A program made the translations under genes and the position numbers. The notes below the pieces were generated by a model. That model was not told the DNA's origin. It searched no databases and was given only the letters and a program-made list of their open reading frames with translations. Below, in pieces: positions 1 through 8,936 of a DNA stretch of 61,986 bases. This stretch comes from Prochloron sp. SulCav_FS08_3_32_3330 (lineage in GTDB: Bacteria > Cyanobacteriota > Cyanobacteriia > Cyanobacteriales > DYNF01): contig DYNF01000005.1 in NCBI GenBank assembly GCA_020721205.1, forward strand, positions 11,480-73,465. The letters run 5' to 3'. Positions within the stretch are counted from its first letter, which is position 1, and each line of letters starts with the position of its first letter.

Positions 1-132
1 ACTTCTTGTTAAACTTCTTGTTAAACTTCTTGTTAAACTTCTTGTTAAACTTCTTGTTAAACTTCTTCTTAAACTTCTTGTTAAACTTCTTGTTAAACTT
101 CTTGTTAAACTTCTTGTTAAACTTCTTCTTAA
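1..132. repeat. Tandem 12-bp repeat array
   Basis: Eleven direct copies of the 12-mer ACTTCTTGTTAA fill the window edge. Copies 6 and 11 both read ACTTCTTCTTAA, so there is a higher-order period of 60 bp. The array may continue to the left of the window. Open frames through it encode only LLNF-type repeats and I do not regard them as genes. It ends directly at a strong hairpin. Confidence 0.95.
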
Positions 133-134
133 AC

Positions 135-181
135 AAAAATAAAACTTCCGAAATAGTAGAAACCTCGGAAGTTTTATTTTT
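135..181. terminator. Rho-independent terminator, possibly bidirectional
   Basis: A perfect 17-bp inverted repeat (135-151 with 165-181) surrounds a 13-nt loop. The stem core is ACTTCCGA/TCGGAAGT, and its A-rich and T-rich ends give a U-tract in either direction. It lies just downstream of the minus-strand sugar transferase gene and probably ends that transcript. Confidence 0.8.
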
Positions 182-208
182 ACGAATATTTTAAAATTGT
201 TTTTTACA

Positions 209-940
209 TTAATAAGCACCATTATTGCGGGGAAATAACATTACGCCAATCGTTTTCATAATAATCCAAATATCCATAAAAGAATTACGAGAATTAGCGT
301 AATAAACATCCATTCTAATGCGCTTATCGTAGGGAATATCATTACGTCCTGAAACTTGCCATAAACCTGTTATTCCGGGACGAATAGTTAAAACTTTTTT
401 AATTCGATAACCATATCTAGGAAGTTCATTTGGCACTAAAGGACGAGGTCCTACCACACTCATATCTCCCATTAAAACATTCCAAAATTGAGGAAATTCA
501 TCTAAACTTGTATAACGTAAAAATTGACCGATCCAAGTAATCCGAGGGTCTTTTTTAAGTTTAAAATTTTCGTCAAATTCTTGTTTTAAATTAGGGCTTT
601 CTTCTAACAGGGTTTCTAATACTTGATCCGCATTATTAACCATTGTTCTAAATTTAACACAACCAAATGTTTTAAAATCTTTACCTACTCTTTTTTGAAT
701 ATAAAAAATAGGTCCCGGGGAACTAAGGGCAATTAAAATTGCTAAAATTAAATATAAAGGGAAACAAAAAATTAAAACAGATAGGGAAAAAACAATGTCA
801 AACAGTCTTTTACTAATATCTCCTGTTAAAGTGGGAACAGATGTTCCCTGAAGTCTTAAGTTTGACATCATCCCAGACAAACTGTTTTGACAGAATGCTT
901 GTACTACTTTAACGGAGATTATTTGGCTATTAGTAGTCAT
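209..940 (-). CDS. Bacterial sugar transferase (polyprenyl-phosphate glycosyl-1-phosphate transferase)
   Basis: This membrane enzyme transfers a sugar-1-phosphate to undecaprenyl phosphate, the first step in making exopolysaccharide or O-antigen repeat units. A variable 43-residue N-terminus is followed by the family start KRLFDIV (44-50), a membrane helix (about 51-72), KFRTM (96-100), DPRIT (131-135), the block SLDEFPQFWNVLMGDMS (145-161), VGPRP (163-167) and RPGITGLWQVSGR (187-199). At 243 residues it matches the short WcaJ/ExoY-like catalytic form without the large N-terminal membrane domain. The next gene upstream on the same strand is a glycosyltransferase, which supports a polysaccharide role. 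The sugar specificity cannot be read from the sequence. Confidence 0.92.
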   Translation of the reverse strand: MTTNSQIISVKVVQAFCQNSLSGMMSNLRLQGTSVPTLTGDISKRLFDIVFSLSVLIFCFPLYLILAILIALSSPGPIFYIQKRVGKDFKTFGCVKFRTMVNNADQVLETLLEESPNLKQEFDENFKLKKDPRITWIGQFLRYTSLDEFPQFWNVLMGDMSVVGPRPLVPNELPRYGYRIKKVLTIRPGITGLWQVSGRNDIPYDKRIRMDVYYANSRNSFMDIWIIMKTIGVMLFPRNNGAY

Positions 941-1058
941 TTCACTCCTCTATACACAAATCACACCACATATTCTTGAGATCATATAACCATCATGCTA
1001 AAAATTAGCATCTTTGGTCACAGATTTAAGATTTTTTTAATTCTCAAAGAATTATCTT

Positions 1059-2195
1059 TTATCTTATCTTGTTAACACAATTTTCAACAAAATTTAGATA
1101 ATTCTGTCTAAAAATAGGGGTAGAAAATTTTTCGGCTTGAATACGGCAATTTTCTAGGTTAAATTGATGTGAAATTTTCTCAAAAGTTTCTACTGTTTCC
1201 ACTAACGCTTGAGGAGTTTGGGGGTAAAAGTGTAAGCCTGTACCCTTTGTGGGATATTGACGCAGATCTATCACCGTTTCTAAAGCCCCTCCTTCCCCGT
1301 AGGCGATCACGGGAGTGCCACAGGCTTGTGCTTCTACTAAAGCTATGCCAAAATCTTCACAGGAAGCATAAATAAAAGCTTTTGCTTTTCTCATATATTC
1401 TTCTACTATCTGATTAGATTGAGTGCCTAATATTGTAATATTATCCTTTGCCATTTTTTTGATTAATTCTAGTTGATTTCCTCCCCCAATAATTACCAAT
1501 TTTTTTCCTAATTTATTAAAGGCTTCTACCATTAAAGTAACTTGTTTATAACTAACTAATCTGGTTACAGTTAAATAAAAATCTTCTTTCTGAGAATTAT
1601 AAATAAATCTGTCTAAATTTACGGGAGGATAAATAACTTTTGCTTCTCTACGATAACATCTCCAGATTCGTTTTGCTGTATGATTAGAGTTAGCAATAAA
1701 ATAATCTACTCTATTAGCTGAAATGACATCCCATTGACGTAAATTATGTAAAATATAGCGGGTTAAAATTCCTTGTAATCCTTTACCTAAAATACTGTTA
1801 TTAAGATAGTCAAAAGTTAAATCCCAAGCATAACGCATAGGAGTATGACAATAACAAATATGGGTTTGATGGGGGCTTGTGAGAATACCTTTAGCGACGG
1901 CATGAGAGGAAGATAAAATTACATCATACTCTCTTAAATCTAATTGTTCAATCGCAAAAGGTAATAAGGGTAAATATTTTTGAATGCCATTTTTAGCTAA
2001 AGGAAAATGTTGTAAAAAAGTTGTACCTATTTTCTTTTGATAAAGATAACTTTGAGGATTTGTAGATTCAAAATCTATTAAAGCATAGAGATCTGCTTCA
2101 ATAGTTTGTAATATTTCTTCTACTACTAATTCTGATCCTCCAGTGGCTTTTGGTGTCAACCATTCATGAACTAAGGCGTAAGATAATTTTGTCAT
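1059..2195 (-). CDS. Glycosyltransferase family 4 (GT-B)
   Basis: A 378-residue GT-B glycosyltransferase that probably uses a nucleotide sugar to extend a lipid-linked glycan. The N-terminus HEWLTPKATGGSE is typical of the acceptor-side domain. The C-terminal donor domain holds TRLVSYKQV, the segment GGGNQLE and the retaining-GT4 signature EDFGIALVEAQACGTPVIA, with the two conserved glutamates. No signal peptide or membrane helix is evident. It lies 118 bp upstream of the sugar transferase on the same strand, and the two probably act in one exopolysaccharide pathway. The exact sugar and linkage are unknown. Confidence 0.9.
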   Translation of the reverse strand: MTKLSYALVHEWLTPKATGGSELVVEEILQTIEADLYALIDFESTNPQSYLYQKKIGTTFLQHFPLAKNGIQKYLPLLPFAIEQLDLREYDVILSSSHAVAKGILTSPHQTHICYCHTPMRYAWDLTFDYLNNSILGKGLQGILTRYILHNLRQWDVISANRVDYFIANSNHTAKRIWRCYRREAKVIYPPVNLDRFIYNSQKEDFYLTVTRLVSYKQVTLMVEAFNKLGKKLVIIGGGNQLELIKKMAKDNITILGTQSNQIVEEYMRKAKAFIYASCEDFGIALVEAQACGTPVIAYGEGGALETVIDLRQYPTKGTGLHFYPQTPQALVETVETFEKISHQFNLENCRIQAEKFSTPIFRQNYLNFVENCVNKIR

Positions 2196-2215
2196 TTATT
2201 ATATTTATTATAGTA

Positions 2216-2353
2216 GGTTTGTTGGGCATCTTTATTGCTATTTTGATTTATTTTGTAGTGCTAAAACCCCACAACTATAAGATTTATTTTGTCATGCTAG
2301 AGCTTCAACAACGAACAAGATTTATTTTGTAGTGCTAAAGCCCAACAACGAAC
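2216..2353. repeat. Family B palindromic repeat, extended copy
   Basis: It starts GGTTTGTTGGGC and ends GCCCAACAACGAAC, the end motifs of the window's roughly 60-bp family B. Here the inner part is expanded, with three successive TTTATTTTGT-TAGTGCTAAA-like units between 2260 and 2340. It occupies most of the gap between two divergently transcribed genes. Confidence 0.75.
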
Positions 2354-2455
2354 AAAATTTATTTTATTGTTTCTTTTTTTGTAACAACGATCCATTTTAT
2401 CAAACAATCTTATAATTTAAAAGTAGGAATAATTCAATTTTACAGGAAAATTACC

Positions 2456-3172
2456 ATGAAAAATATTTTATCAAAAAAATCTGTTAATTTAGGTCAATCT
2501 TTAATCCTTGCTATTTGTTTAAGTTTTGTGCCAATTTTACCTAGTTTTGCTCAACAAACTCTATTACGCACTTTAACTGTAACTGGTCAAGGTGAATATT
2601 CTATCCCTACTACCCTCACAAGAGTACAATTAGGCGTAGAAATTCAGGGTAAAACCGCTCAAGAAGTACAAGAAGAAGTTGCCCGACGCTCTACTCAAGT
2701 GGTTAATTTATTGCGATCGCAGAATGTGAGTCAACTGGAAACTACAGGAATTAGTTTGCAACCTCAGTATAATTACGACAATAATCAGCAACAATTAATT
2801 GGTTATAAAGGAATAAACACTGTTAGTTTTGAAATAGAAACGGACAAAGCGGGGAATTTATTAGATCGATCGGTGGAAGTAGGGGCGACGAGGATTGATA
2901 ATATTAGTTTTACGGCGGATGAGGATGCGATCGCCGCCGCTCAAAGAGAAGCTTTAAGGGAAGCCACCTTAGACGCTCAAAGTCAAGGAGAGGCGGTATT
3001 AGGGGCGTTAAATTTAAGTCCACAGGAAATTATCGGGATTCAGGTTAATGGAGCGAATCCTCCTATAACTCCGATGTTTGATGTGGCTGTCCGTAGCTCA
3101 GAATTTAAAACTCAAGTGATAGGAGGTGATCAGACGATTCAGAGTTCAGTAACATTACAGATTAGATATTAG
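2456..3172 (+). CDS. SIMPL domain (DUF541) secreted protein
   Basis: A 238-residue exported protein. Residues 1-33 form a signal peptide with a hydrophobic core and a likely cut after SFA, before QQTLLRTL. The mature part starts with the SIMPL/DUF541 pattern LTVTGQGEYSIPTTLTRVQLGVE and keeps the family helix with EVQEEVARRSTQVVNLLRS, the middle NYDNNQQ-LIGYKG and the end SVTLQIRY. The family is periplasmic or envelope-associated and forms oligomers in some bacteria; its biochemical role is poorly defined. The gene stands alone: repeats lie on both sides and the 5' neighbour is divergent. Confidence 0.88.
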   Translation: MKNILSKKSVNLGQSLILAICLSFVPILPSFAQQTLLRTLTVTGQGEYSIPTTLTRVQLGVEIQGKTAQEVQEEVARRSTQVVNLLRSQNVSQLETTGISLQPQYNYDNNQQQLIGYKGINTVSFEIETDKAGNLLDRSVEVGATRIDNISFTADEDAIAAAQREALREATLDAQSQGEAVLGALNLSPQEIIGIQVNGANPPITPMFDVAVRSSEFKTQVIGGDQTIQSSVTLQIRY

Positions 3173-3362
3173 TCATTGGTTATTGGTTATTGGTCATTTG
3201 TCATTGGTCATTTGTCATTTGTCATTGGTTATTGGTTATTTGTTATTGGTTATTACTCATTACTTATTACTCATTACTCATTACTCATTACTCATTACTC
3301 ATTACTCATTACTCATTACTCATTACTCATTACTCATTACTCATTACTCATTACTTATTACT
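3173..3362. repeat. Heptamer (STRR-type) tandem repeat
   Basis: Directly after the SIMPL stop codon comes a mix of heptamers (TCATTGG, TTATTGG, TCATTTG), followed from about 3250 by some 15 almost perfect copies of TCATTAC. Such short tandem heptamers are known from cyanobacterial genomes. Three long open frames run across it because 7-mers are read in all frames; none looks like a gene. Confidence 0.93.
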
Positions 3363-3390
3363 AGACTTCTGTAAGAAGTCTATGACTTAA

Positions 3391-3463
3391 TGGAGCTAAG
3401 GAGACTCGAACTCCTGACCCTTACGCTGCCAGCGTAATGCTCTACCAACTGAGCTATAACCCC
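3391..3463 (-). tRNA. tRNA-Ala (anticodon GGC)
   Basis: The reverse strand starts GGGGTTATAGCTCAG and folds into a standard 73-nt cloverleaf. The acceptor stem pairs GGGGTTA with TAGCTCC and has two G-T wobbles; the D-stem is GCTC/GAGC. The anticodon stem TTACG/CGTAA has loop CTGGCAG, giving anticodon GGC (alanine, GCC codons). The T-loop is TTCGAGT and the discriminator base is A. The 3' CCA is not encoded. Confidence 0.97.
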
Positions 3464-3540
3464 TTTATTTTCATTAATACATCATCTCTTAATTATGTCA
3501 TTTCGTCAAGTCCTAATTTGATTTTTTTTGTTACACAAAA

Positions 3541-4200
3541 TTAAGCAATCTCTAAAACCTTGTTTTGATCACTATTTTCAGCATTTTCACTATCAATTCC
3601 ATAAATAATTTTAAGATCCTCAGGTAAATTTCCCTCAAGAATAATCTGGGCTTTTTCTAATTTTTGTTTCACTTGTGCCGGAGTACAAAGTTGTCCTTCA
3701 GCCTGTAAATAAGCCGCTATACGAGTTTCACTCCAATGGAAATTTTCTGACATAATCAACATTAAACGCAGATCCGCCGCCATTAACTCTAAAGCTTGTT
3801 CTAAATAACACCATAATGCCGGAGGAGTATCCATCAAATTATAATTAATTGTTTCCACTGGAGGCGCATCAAATTGATTCAGACAAACGGCTGTCATATT
3901 AATAAGCCAATTTTGAAATGAACTTGTTTCCCCTTCATCTTCCGGGGGTAAAACTAGCCCCCGCATTTCATAAAATATATGTCGCCATGTTAAACCAAAA
4001 ATATAATCCCCTTGTACTGGGGATCTGGCTGAATGAGAGATTAAAGTATAAACAATCGGACTATAACGACAAACAATCGTAGTAAAATATTTACCCTGTT
4101 CAGGATATCTTTGAAATAAAGTAAGTAAATCCCGATCGCTATAATGAAAAAGGGATTTTACCAAACGATGATTAGATTCAGGAAAATGAGGAATACGCAT
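3541..4200 (-). CDS. Conserved hypothetical protein, weakly sigma-factor-like
   Basis: A soluble 219-residue protein without a signal peptide or membrane helix. Residues about 22-75 (DLLTLFQRYPEQGKYFTTIVCRY to GLTWRHIFYEMRGL) look like region 2 of a small sigma factor, and the C-terminal helices (WSETRIAAYL then TPAQVKQKLEKA) could be a helix-turn-helix. I recognise the type as cyanobacterial, but no DNA- or polymerase-contacting residue can be assigned with confidence. It is a single minus-strand gene between tRNA-Ala and a divergent VOC gene. Alternatively it is simply a conserved helical protein of unknown role. Confidence 0.6.
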   Translation of the reverse strand: MRIPHFPESNHRLVKSLFHYSDRDLLTLFQRYPEQGKYFTTIVCRYSPIVYTLISHSARSPVQGDYIFGLTWRHIFYEMRGLVLPPEDEGETSSFQNWLINMTAVCLNQFDAPPVETINYNLMDTPPALWCYLEQALELMAADLRLMLIMSENFHWSETRIAAYLQAEGQLCTPAQVKQKLEKAQIILEGNLPEDLKIIYGIDSENAENSDQNKVLEIA

Positions 4201-4304
4201 CTTTAAAATTACTCTCTTAAGCTTAAAATTTATTGTATTATTTTCTTGTTAAACTTAAACATAGATCTGATTACCAATTCTACTTTATAATATCAATAAC
4301 AATT

Positions 4305-4877
4305 ATGAATTTTTATTCTTCTTATTATTTTGGCTCATTTTTGCCATCTTTACCCTTAGATAGTCTTTTCAGCACTCAAGGCATTATGGTGATGCTTTTG
4401 ATGGCTTATGGTGGGGCTATGTGGATGTTTTTAAGTAGTGCGCCTAAAGTCCACACAATTATGGTTTCAGATCTGGCGATCGCCAAGGCATTTTATGAAG
4501 GACTTTTAAATTTACCTGTGGCGGATATTCCTTTACATTATTATTATAATTATGAACAGACTTTAGGATTAGGGGCAATAGATCCCAATTATCTTGCCGC
4601 TAATCCGATGGTATCAAGCCCAAGAGGATTACAAGGCAATGAAGGATTATGGTATCAATTGAAAAAAAATACCCAATTACATATAATTGCTGGAGCAAAT
4701 TTAGGTACAAAAAATAATCAACGTCATGTGTGTTTTGATCAAAAATGTTTAGCAGATATTTTATTAAAAGTTCAAGCCAGACGTTTAAAATATAAAGTCA
4801 GAACTAATCGTCCTCTTAATTTTTTAGTTAAGGATCTGGACGAGCGAGTGATTGAAATGGCGGAAGTTTCTAATTAA
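4305..4877 (+). CDS. VOC/glyoxalase-like domain protein with N-terminal membrane helix
   Basis: The frame is open from 4233, but the ATG at 4305 gives a sensible N-terminus (MNFYSSYYFGSFLPS), and the extra 24 residues are low-complexity leader sequence. Residues about 24-46 (GIMVMLLMAYGGAMWMFLSS) form one membrane helix. The following part, VHTIMVSDLAIAKAFYEGLLNLPV, is the typical start of a vicinal-oxygen-chelate (glyoxalase/bleomycin-resistance) domain. The metal ligands are not all evident, so no substrate is proposed. Length from this start is 190 residues. It is a single gene, followed by a family B repeat. Confidence 0.7.
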   Translation: MNFYSSYYFGSFLPSLPLDSLFSTQGIMVMLLMAYGGAMWMFLSSAPKVHTIMVSDLAIAKAFYEGLLNLPVADIPLHYYYNYEQTLGLGAIDPNYLAANPMVSSPRGLQGNEGLWYQLKKNTQLHIIAGANLGTKNNQRHVCFDQKCLADILLKVQARRLKYKVRTNRPLNFLVKDLDERVIEMAEVSN

Positions 4878-4881
4878 TAAA

Positions 4882-4950
4882 AATAGGTTTGTTGTGGTGC
4901 TATTTAGCACCACATCTTAAGTAGCACTGAAGTGCAACAACGAACCTATT
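4882..4950. repeat. Family B palindromic repeat
   Basis: Ends AATAGGTTTGTTGTG and CAACAACGAACCTATT form an imperfect inverted repeat around TGGTGCTATTTAGCACCAC, itself a hairpin. It belongs to the family also seen at 32792, 43289, 45429 and 52311. It may act as a transcript 3' end after the VOC gene. Confidence 0.85.
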
Positions 4951-4995
4951 TTTTCCCTAGTCAACTAACTAATGATATATTGATAAATTAAATTA

Positions 4996-6870
4996 ATGAC
5001 CTCTTTAACTTCTAACAAAAATAACAAAAATAAAGAAAATGATTGGGGTTTATTCTTAAAATTACTCCCCTATGCTCGTCAAAATTTAATCCCTTTAATT
5101 ATTTCTTTTATTCTCTTAATTCCTATTTCTATTTGTGGGGCAATTCAACCTTTAATTATTGGGGAATCTGTCTCTTTATTACAAAAGGAAAAAACTTGGT
5201 CTTTTTTACAAAAGTTACCTATTGAAAAAGGTTTACAATTATTAGTAATAATTCTCTTATCTAGTATTCTTATTCGCTTAGTTTTTCTGGCTTTACAAGG
5301 TTATATTGTGCAAAAAGTAGGGCAAGAAATAACCGCAGGTATTCGTCAAGATCTGTTTAATCATATTACTTCTTTAGCTTCTAGTTTTTTTGATAAAACT
5401 CCCGTGGGGCGTTTAGTTACTCGGATTACTAATGATGTGGAAGCTTTAGGCGATGTGTTTGCGACCGGGGCGATCGGCATTATTAATGATGTAGTTTATA
5501 TTTTAGTCATATTAATTACAATTTTTTCTTTACAATGGAAACTAGCTTTAATGTTAGTTTTAATGTTAATTCCTGTGAGTGCTTTAATTATTTATTTTCA
5601 ACAACAATTTAGAATTGCTAACTATAAAGCAAGGGATGAATTATCAAAATTAAATTCTATGTTACAGGAAAATGTAACGGGTATTAATATTGTACAATTA
5701 TTCCGCCGAGAACAATTTAATTCCGAACTTTTTAGAAAAGTAAACAACCGTTATCAAGAAGAAGTTAATAAAACAATTTTTCATGATTCGGCGGTTTCTT
5801 CTACTTTAGAATGGATTTCTTTAATGGCGATCGGCGGAGTATTATGGTTAGGAGGAAACTACGTTTTAGAGAATACTTTAACTTTTGGTACATTATCAGC
5901 TTTTATTTTATATTCCCAAAGATTATTTAATCCTTTAAGACAATTTGCTGATAAATTTACTATGTTTCAATCAGGTTTTACTGCCATTGAAAGAATTACA
6001 GAATTGATGAATGAAGCGATTGAAATAGAAGATAAACAAGAAACTTTATCCTTAGAAAATTTAGATAATGAAAACAATCTTGAATTAAAAATAACTCAAG
6101 ATGCTAACGGTTTTTATTATGCTAAAAATCAAGCGACAAAACAAGGAGAAATTATCTTTGATCATGTCTGGTTTGGCTATAAAAATGATGAGTATGTTTT
6201 AAAGGATTTAAACTTTGTTATTCCCGCAGGTCAAAAAGTTGCTTTAGTGGGTCCCACAGGCGCAGGAAAAACCTCAATTATTCGTTTACTTTGTCGTTTA
6301 TATGAGCCAACAAAAGGTAGAATTTTAATAGATGGAATTGATATTAGAGATATTTCTCAAACGGATTTAAGAACTTATATTGGGGTAATTTTACAAGAAA
6401 GTTTTATCTTTGCTGGAGATGTAAAACGCAATATTACTTTAGGAGAAAATTATCCTTTAGAAGTGATTAAAAATGCCGCCGAAATCACAAATGTGGCTTC
6501 TTTTATTGAAGATTTACCCCAAGGTTATGATACTCTTTTAAGGGAAAGAGGCACTAATTTATCAGGGGGACAAAAACAATTATTAGCTTTTGCGAGGATT
6601 GCGATTAGAAATCCTCGGGTATTAGTATTAGATGAAGCTACTTCAAGTTTAGATGTGGGTACAGAAAAATTAATTCAAAATGCTTTAGATAATTTATTAT
6701 TAGAGCGCACAGCTATTATTATTGCGCACCGTTTATCTACGATTAGAAATGTAGATCAAATTTTAGTTTTGAAAAAAGGTGAATTAATTGAATCTGGTTC
6801 TCATGATGCTTTATTAATACAAAAAGGTTTATATTTTAGCTTGTATCAACTTCAGATGTTGGGAAGTTAA
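4996..6870 (+). CDS. ABC exporter, fused membrane and ATPase domains (MsbA-like)
   Basis: A 624-residue half-transporter that should work as a homodimer, or as a heterodimer with a partner encoded elsewhere. The membrane domain (about residues 25-330) contains six hydrophobic segments and the exporter coupling segment near ITNDVEALGDVF. The nucleotide-binding domain (about 385-620) has Walker A GPTGAGKTS (about 419), signature LSGGQKQ (about 521), Walker B VLVLDEATSSLD (about 543) and H-loop AHRLST (about 576). All catalytic residues are present. An insert of about 40 residues (350-390) separates the domains. The substrate is unknown; lipid, peptide or drug export are all possible. No operon partner is nearby. 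Confidence 0.93.
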   Translation: MTSLTSNKNNKNKENDWGLFLKLLPYARQNLIPLIISFILLIPISICGAIQPLIIGESVSLLQKEKTWSFLQKLPIEKGLQLLVIILLSSILIRLVFLALQGYIVQKVGQEITAGIRQDLFNHITSLASSFFDKTPVGRLVTRITNDVEALGDVFATGAIGIINDVVYILVILITIFSLQWKLALMLVLMLIPVSALIIYFQQQFRIANYKARDELSKLNSMLQENVTGINIVQLFRREQFNSELFRKVNNRYQEEVNKTIFHDSAVSSTLEWISLMAIGGVLWLGGNYVLENTLTFGTLSAFILYSQRLFNPLRQFADKFTMFQSGFTAIERITELMNEAIEIEDKQETLSLENLDNENNLELKITQDANGFYYAKNQATKQGEIIFDHVWFGYKNDEYVLKDLNFVIPAGQKVALVGPTGAGKTSIIRLLCRLYEPTKGRILIDGIDIRDISQTDLRTYIGVILQESFIFAGDVKRNITLGENYPLEVIKNAAEITNVASFIEDLPQGYDTLLRERGTNLSGGQKQLLAFARIAIRNPRVLVLDEATSSLDVGTEKLIQNALDNLLLERTAIIIAHRLSTIRNVDQILVLKKGELIESGSHDALLIQKGLYFSLYQLQMLGS

Positions 6871-6882
6871 CAAAAAGTAAAA

Positions 6883-7055
6883 ATTAAACCCGGGTCGCCC
6901 GTGGTTTTGTTTATGTAGCAACGGGTTTTAACCCGTTGCCTGTTGTTTTTTTCCCAACGGGTTAAAACCCGATGTTACCCTTTTTTCCCAACGGGTTAAA
7001 ACCCGATGTTACCCTTTTTTCCCAACGGGTTTTAACCCGTTGCCTGTTGCTTTTT
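6883..7055. repeat. Family A element, rearranged copy with tandem hairpins
   Basis: It begins with the GGGTCGCCC hairpin and the GTTTATGTAGCAACGGGTT arm of family A. Two tandem 34-bp units (TTTTTTCCCAACGGG plus TTAAAACCCGATGTTACCC) and a closing CAACGGGTTTTAACCCGTTG hairpin follow. It lies between convergent genes and probably folds into several stems in RNA from either strand. Confidence 0.85.
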
Positions 7056-7079
7056 GGAGAATGAAAAATTCTGAATAAA

Positions 7080-8546
7080 TTAAGATTCAGGAATAGTAAT
7101 ATCAATCATTTTAACATTCATTCCTAAATCAGTTAAAGGAGGATTAATTTCCGATTGATTTCCTACTACTAAAGTTACAATCTGGTCAGGTTTTAAATAG
7201 GTTTTAGCTACTCTTTGAATATCCTCAATCGTTGTAGATTTTACCCCCGCTTGATAAGTAAAAATAAAATCCGTAGGATAACCGAAATATTCATATCTTA
7301 AGAGACGAGAAAGAGTTTGAGAAGGCTCTTGAAATTTAAAGACAAAAGAATTTAAAATTGAGTCTTTTGCATCATTTAATTCTTTCTCTGTAACGGGTTC
7401 ATTTTGTAACTTTTCAATCTCCTTAAATAGCCCTTGAATAAAGGGAACTGTCTTTTCTGAACGAGTTTGTCCTCCCGCTATAAATACCCCCGGATAATCA
7501 TAAGTTGCTGACCAAAAACCATAAACAGAATAAGCTAAACCTTGACGGGATCTTAACTCATTAAAAAGTCTCCCGCCAAAGCCACTAAATACTCCATTTA
7601 ATACAGTCAATTGAGCATAATCAGTATCTTTTAATTGTCCTCCTAAATGCCCTAAAACAATATTACTTTGATTTAATTGAGGTTGATCTACAAAGAAAAC
7701 ATCTTTAGTTTGTACCTGATTTGCCGAGGGAATATTAATCGAATTAGAAGTAATATTCGGTTGCCAATTACCAAAAACTTCCTCAATTAAATTCTTCATT
7801 TGTTGAGAATTAAAATCCCCTACAATCCCTAATAAAATATTTTGAGGCTGATAGTAATTTTGATAAAAATTAACCGGATCTTCCTTTTGAATATTATTTA
7901 AAGTAGCATATTCAATTGTGCGCCCGTAGGGGCTATTTTCGCCGTAAATTAACTTATCAAATTCCCGACTAGCAATATCTCCAGAATCGTCATTTCTTCG
8001 GGCAATTGAGCCTTTTAATTGCATTTTAATTAACTCAAATTGTGCCGGATCAAAAGCTGGTTCTTTAATCACTTCACCAAATAAGCGAAAAACGAAATCA
8101 GTATCCTCACTTAAAGCACTAAATCCTACATTTCCTAAAGTATTATCAATGCCACTTTCCACAGAAGCCGCCCTCTGTTCTAAAATTTGGTTTAAGTCAT
8201 TGGGAGGATGATTTTTCGTACCTCCTGTGCGCATTAAATCCCCTGTAATACCTGCTAAACCAACTTTTTGACCATCTTCTAAACGAGAACCAGTCTTAAT
8301 AAAAGCTTGTCCACTGATTAAAGGTAATTCATGATCCTCTATTAAATAGACAGTTATACCATTTTTCAATTGATAACGCTCATAATCAGGTAATTGAATT
8401 TCGGGTAAAGGCGGAAATTCTAACTCAGTATAATGGCGTGGTGTGTCAGCCATAGCGGGAACACGGGAAAATAGGACTAAAATTAAGGTTAAAGACATTA
8501 AAATTAGCCAAGGAATCAGTTTAGGAAATTTTAGTTTTTTCATCAT
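7080..8546 (-). CDS. M16 (insulinase/processing peptidase) family protein, apparently non-catalytic
   Basis: A 488-residue exported M16 protein. A signal peptide or anchor covers residues about 12-33 (LIPWLILMSLTLILVLFS). Two M16 halves follow: one starting at YQLKNGITVYLIEDHELPLI, and a C-terminal half with the GGRLFNELRSRQGLAYSVYGF segment typical of the second domain. Where active M16B enzymes carry HxxEH, this protein has GLAGITGDLMRTGGT, so the zinc ligands are missing. In the family, such members act as the non-catalytic partner of an active M16 subunit. No catalytic partner lies in this window. Confidence 0.9.
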   Translation of the reverse strand: MMKKLKFPKLIPWLILMSLTLILVLFSRVPAMADTPRHYTELEFPPLPEIQLPDYERYQLKNGITVYLIEDHELPLISGQAFIKTGSRLEDGQKVGLAGITGDLMRTGGTKNHPPNDLNQILEQRAASVESGIDNTLGNVGFSALSEDTDFVFRLFGEVIKEPAFDPAQFELIKMQLKGSIARRNDDSGDIASREFDKLIYGENSPYGRTIEYATLNNIQKEDPVNFYQNYYQPQNILLGIVGDFNSQQMKNLIEEVFGNWQPNITSNSINIPSANQVQTKDVFFVDQPQLNQSNIVLGHLGGQLKDTDYAQLTVLNGVFSGFGGRLFNELRSRQGLAYSVYGFWSATYDYPGVFIAGGQTRSEKTVPFIQGLFKEIEKLQNEPVTEKELNDAKDSILNSFVFKFQEPSQTLSRLLRYEYFGYPTDFIFTYQAGVKSTTIEDIQRVAKTYLKPDQIVTLVVGNQSEINPPLTDLGMNVKMIDITIPES

Positions 8547-8645
8547 TAAAATTATTGGTTAATAGTTATTGGTTATTTGTTATTTGTCCTTTATAAAAAT
8601 GTACCTCATAACCTTGAAAAATGCTATAAGTTTTAATCATTTTCA

Positions 8646-8936
8646 TTAAAATTTATTTCGACCTCGCATTTCATCTAATTCAGCATTTATATCATCTATA
8701 TCTAATAATTTTAGATTAGGATCGGCAATAATTTTTTGTCTAATTGCCCAAAGTTTTTTACCTAATTCTGTTTTAGGTTGATAAACAATTTCTTGATTTT
8801 CTGTCACCTTAACTTGATTTTTAGATTCGTTTTCTTTTACTTTAGATTTAGATAGAGACTCAATTAAATTTAAAATTTGTGTTTGTTCATCTATGTTTAA
8901 AGTTTCCCATTTATCTAATAATTGTTTATTAGTCAT
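8646..8936 (-). CDS. Small antitoxin-like hypothetical protein
   Basis: A charged, lysine- and glutamate-rich 96-residue protein. Its N-terminus (NKQLLDKWETLNIDEQTQILNLIESL) is helical. Its C-terminus (LGKKLWAIRQKIIADP to INAELDEMRGR) resembles the tails of small cyanobacterial proteins usually found as the antitoxin half of toxin-antitoxin pairs. No toxin gene is adjacent: upstream is repeat sequence and downstream is the M16 gene. It may be an orphan antitoxin or an unrelated small protein. The start follows a weak AGGAGT-like site. Confidence 0.6.
   Translation of the reverse strand: MTNKQLLDKWETLNIDEQTQILNLIESLSKSKVKENESKNQVKVTENQEIVYQPKTELGKKLWAIRQKIIADPNLKLLDIDDINAELDEMRGRNKF

Noticed and set aside
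6-194. 62-residue frame of LLNF repeats
   Set aside because: It is only the translation of the 12-bp tandem array and runs through a terminator.
1169-1375. 68-residue plus frame inside the GT4 gene
   Set aside because: Antisense shadow without a ribosome site.
3250-3360. CRISPR-like array
   Set aside because: The repeats are contiguous 7-mers with no unique spacers.
3176-3390. Three overlapping frames in the heptamer array
   Set aside because: A 7-bp repeat without stop codons is open in all frames; the products are pure repeats of LLITHYS type.
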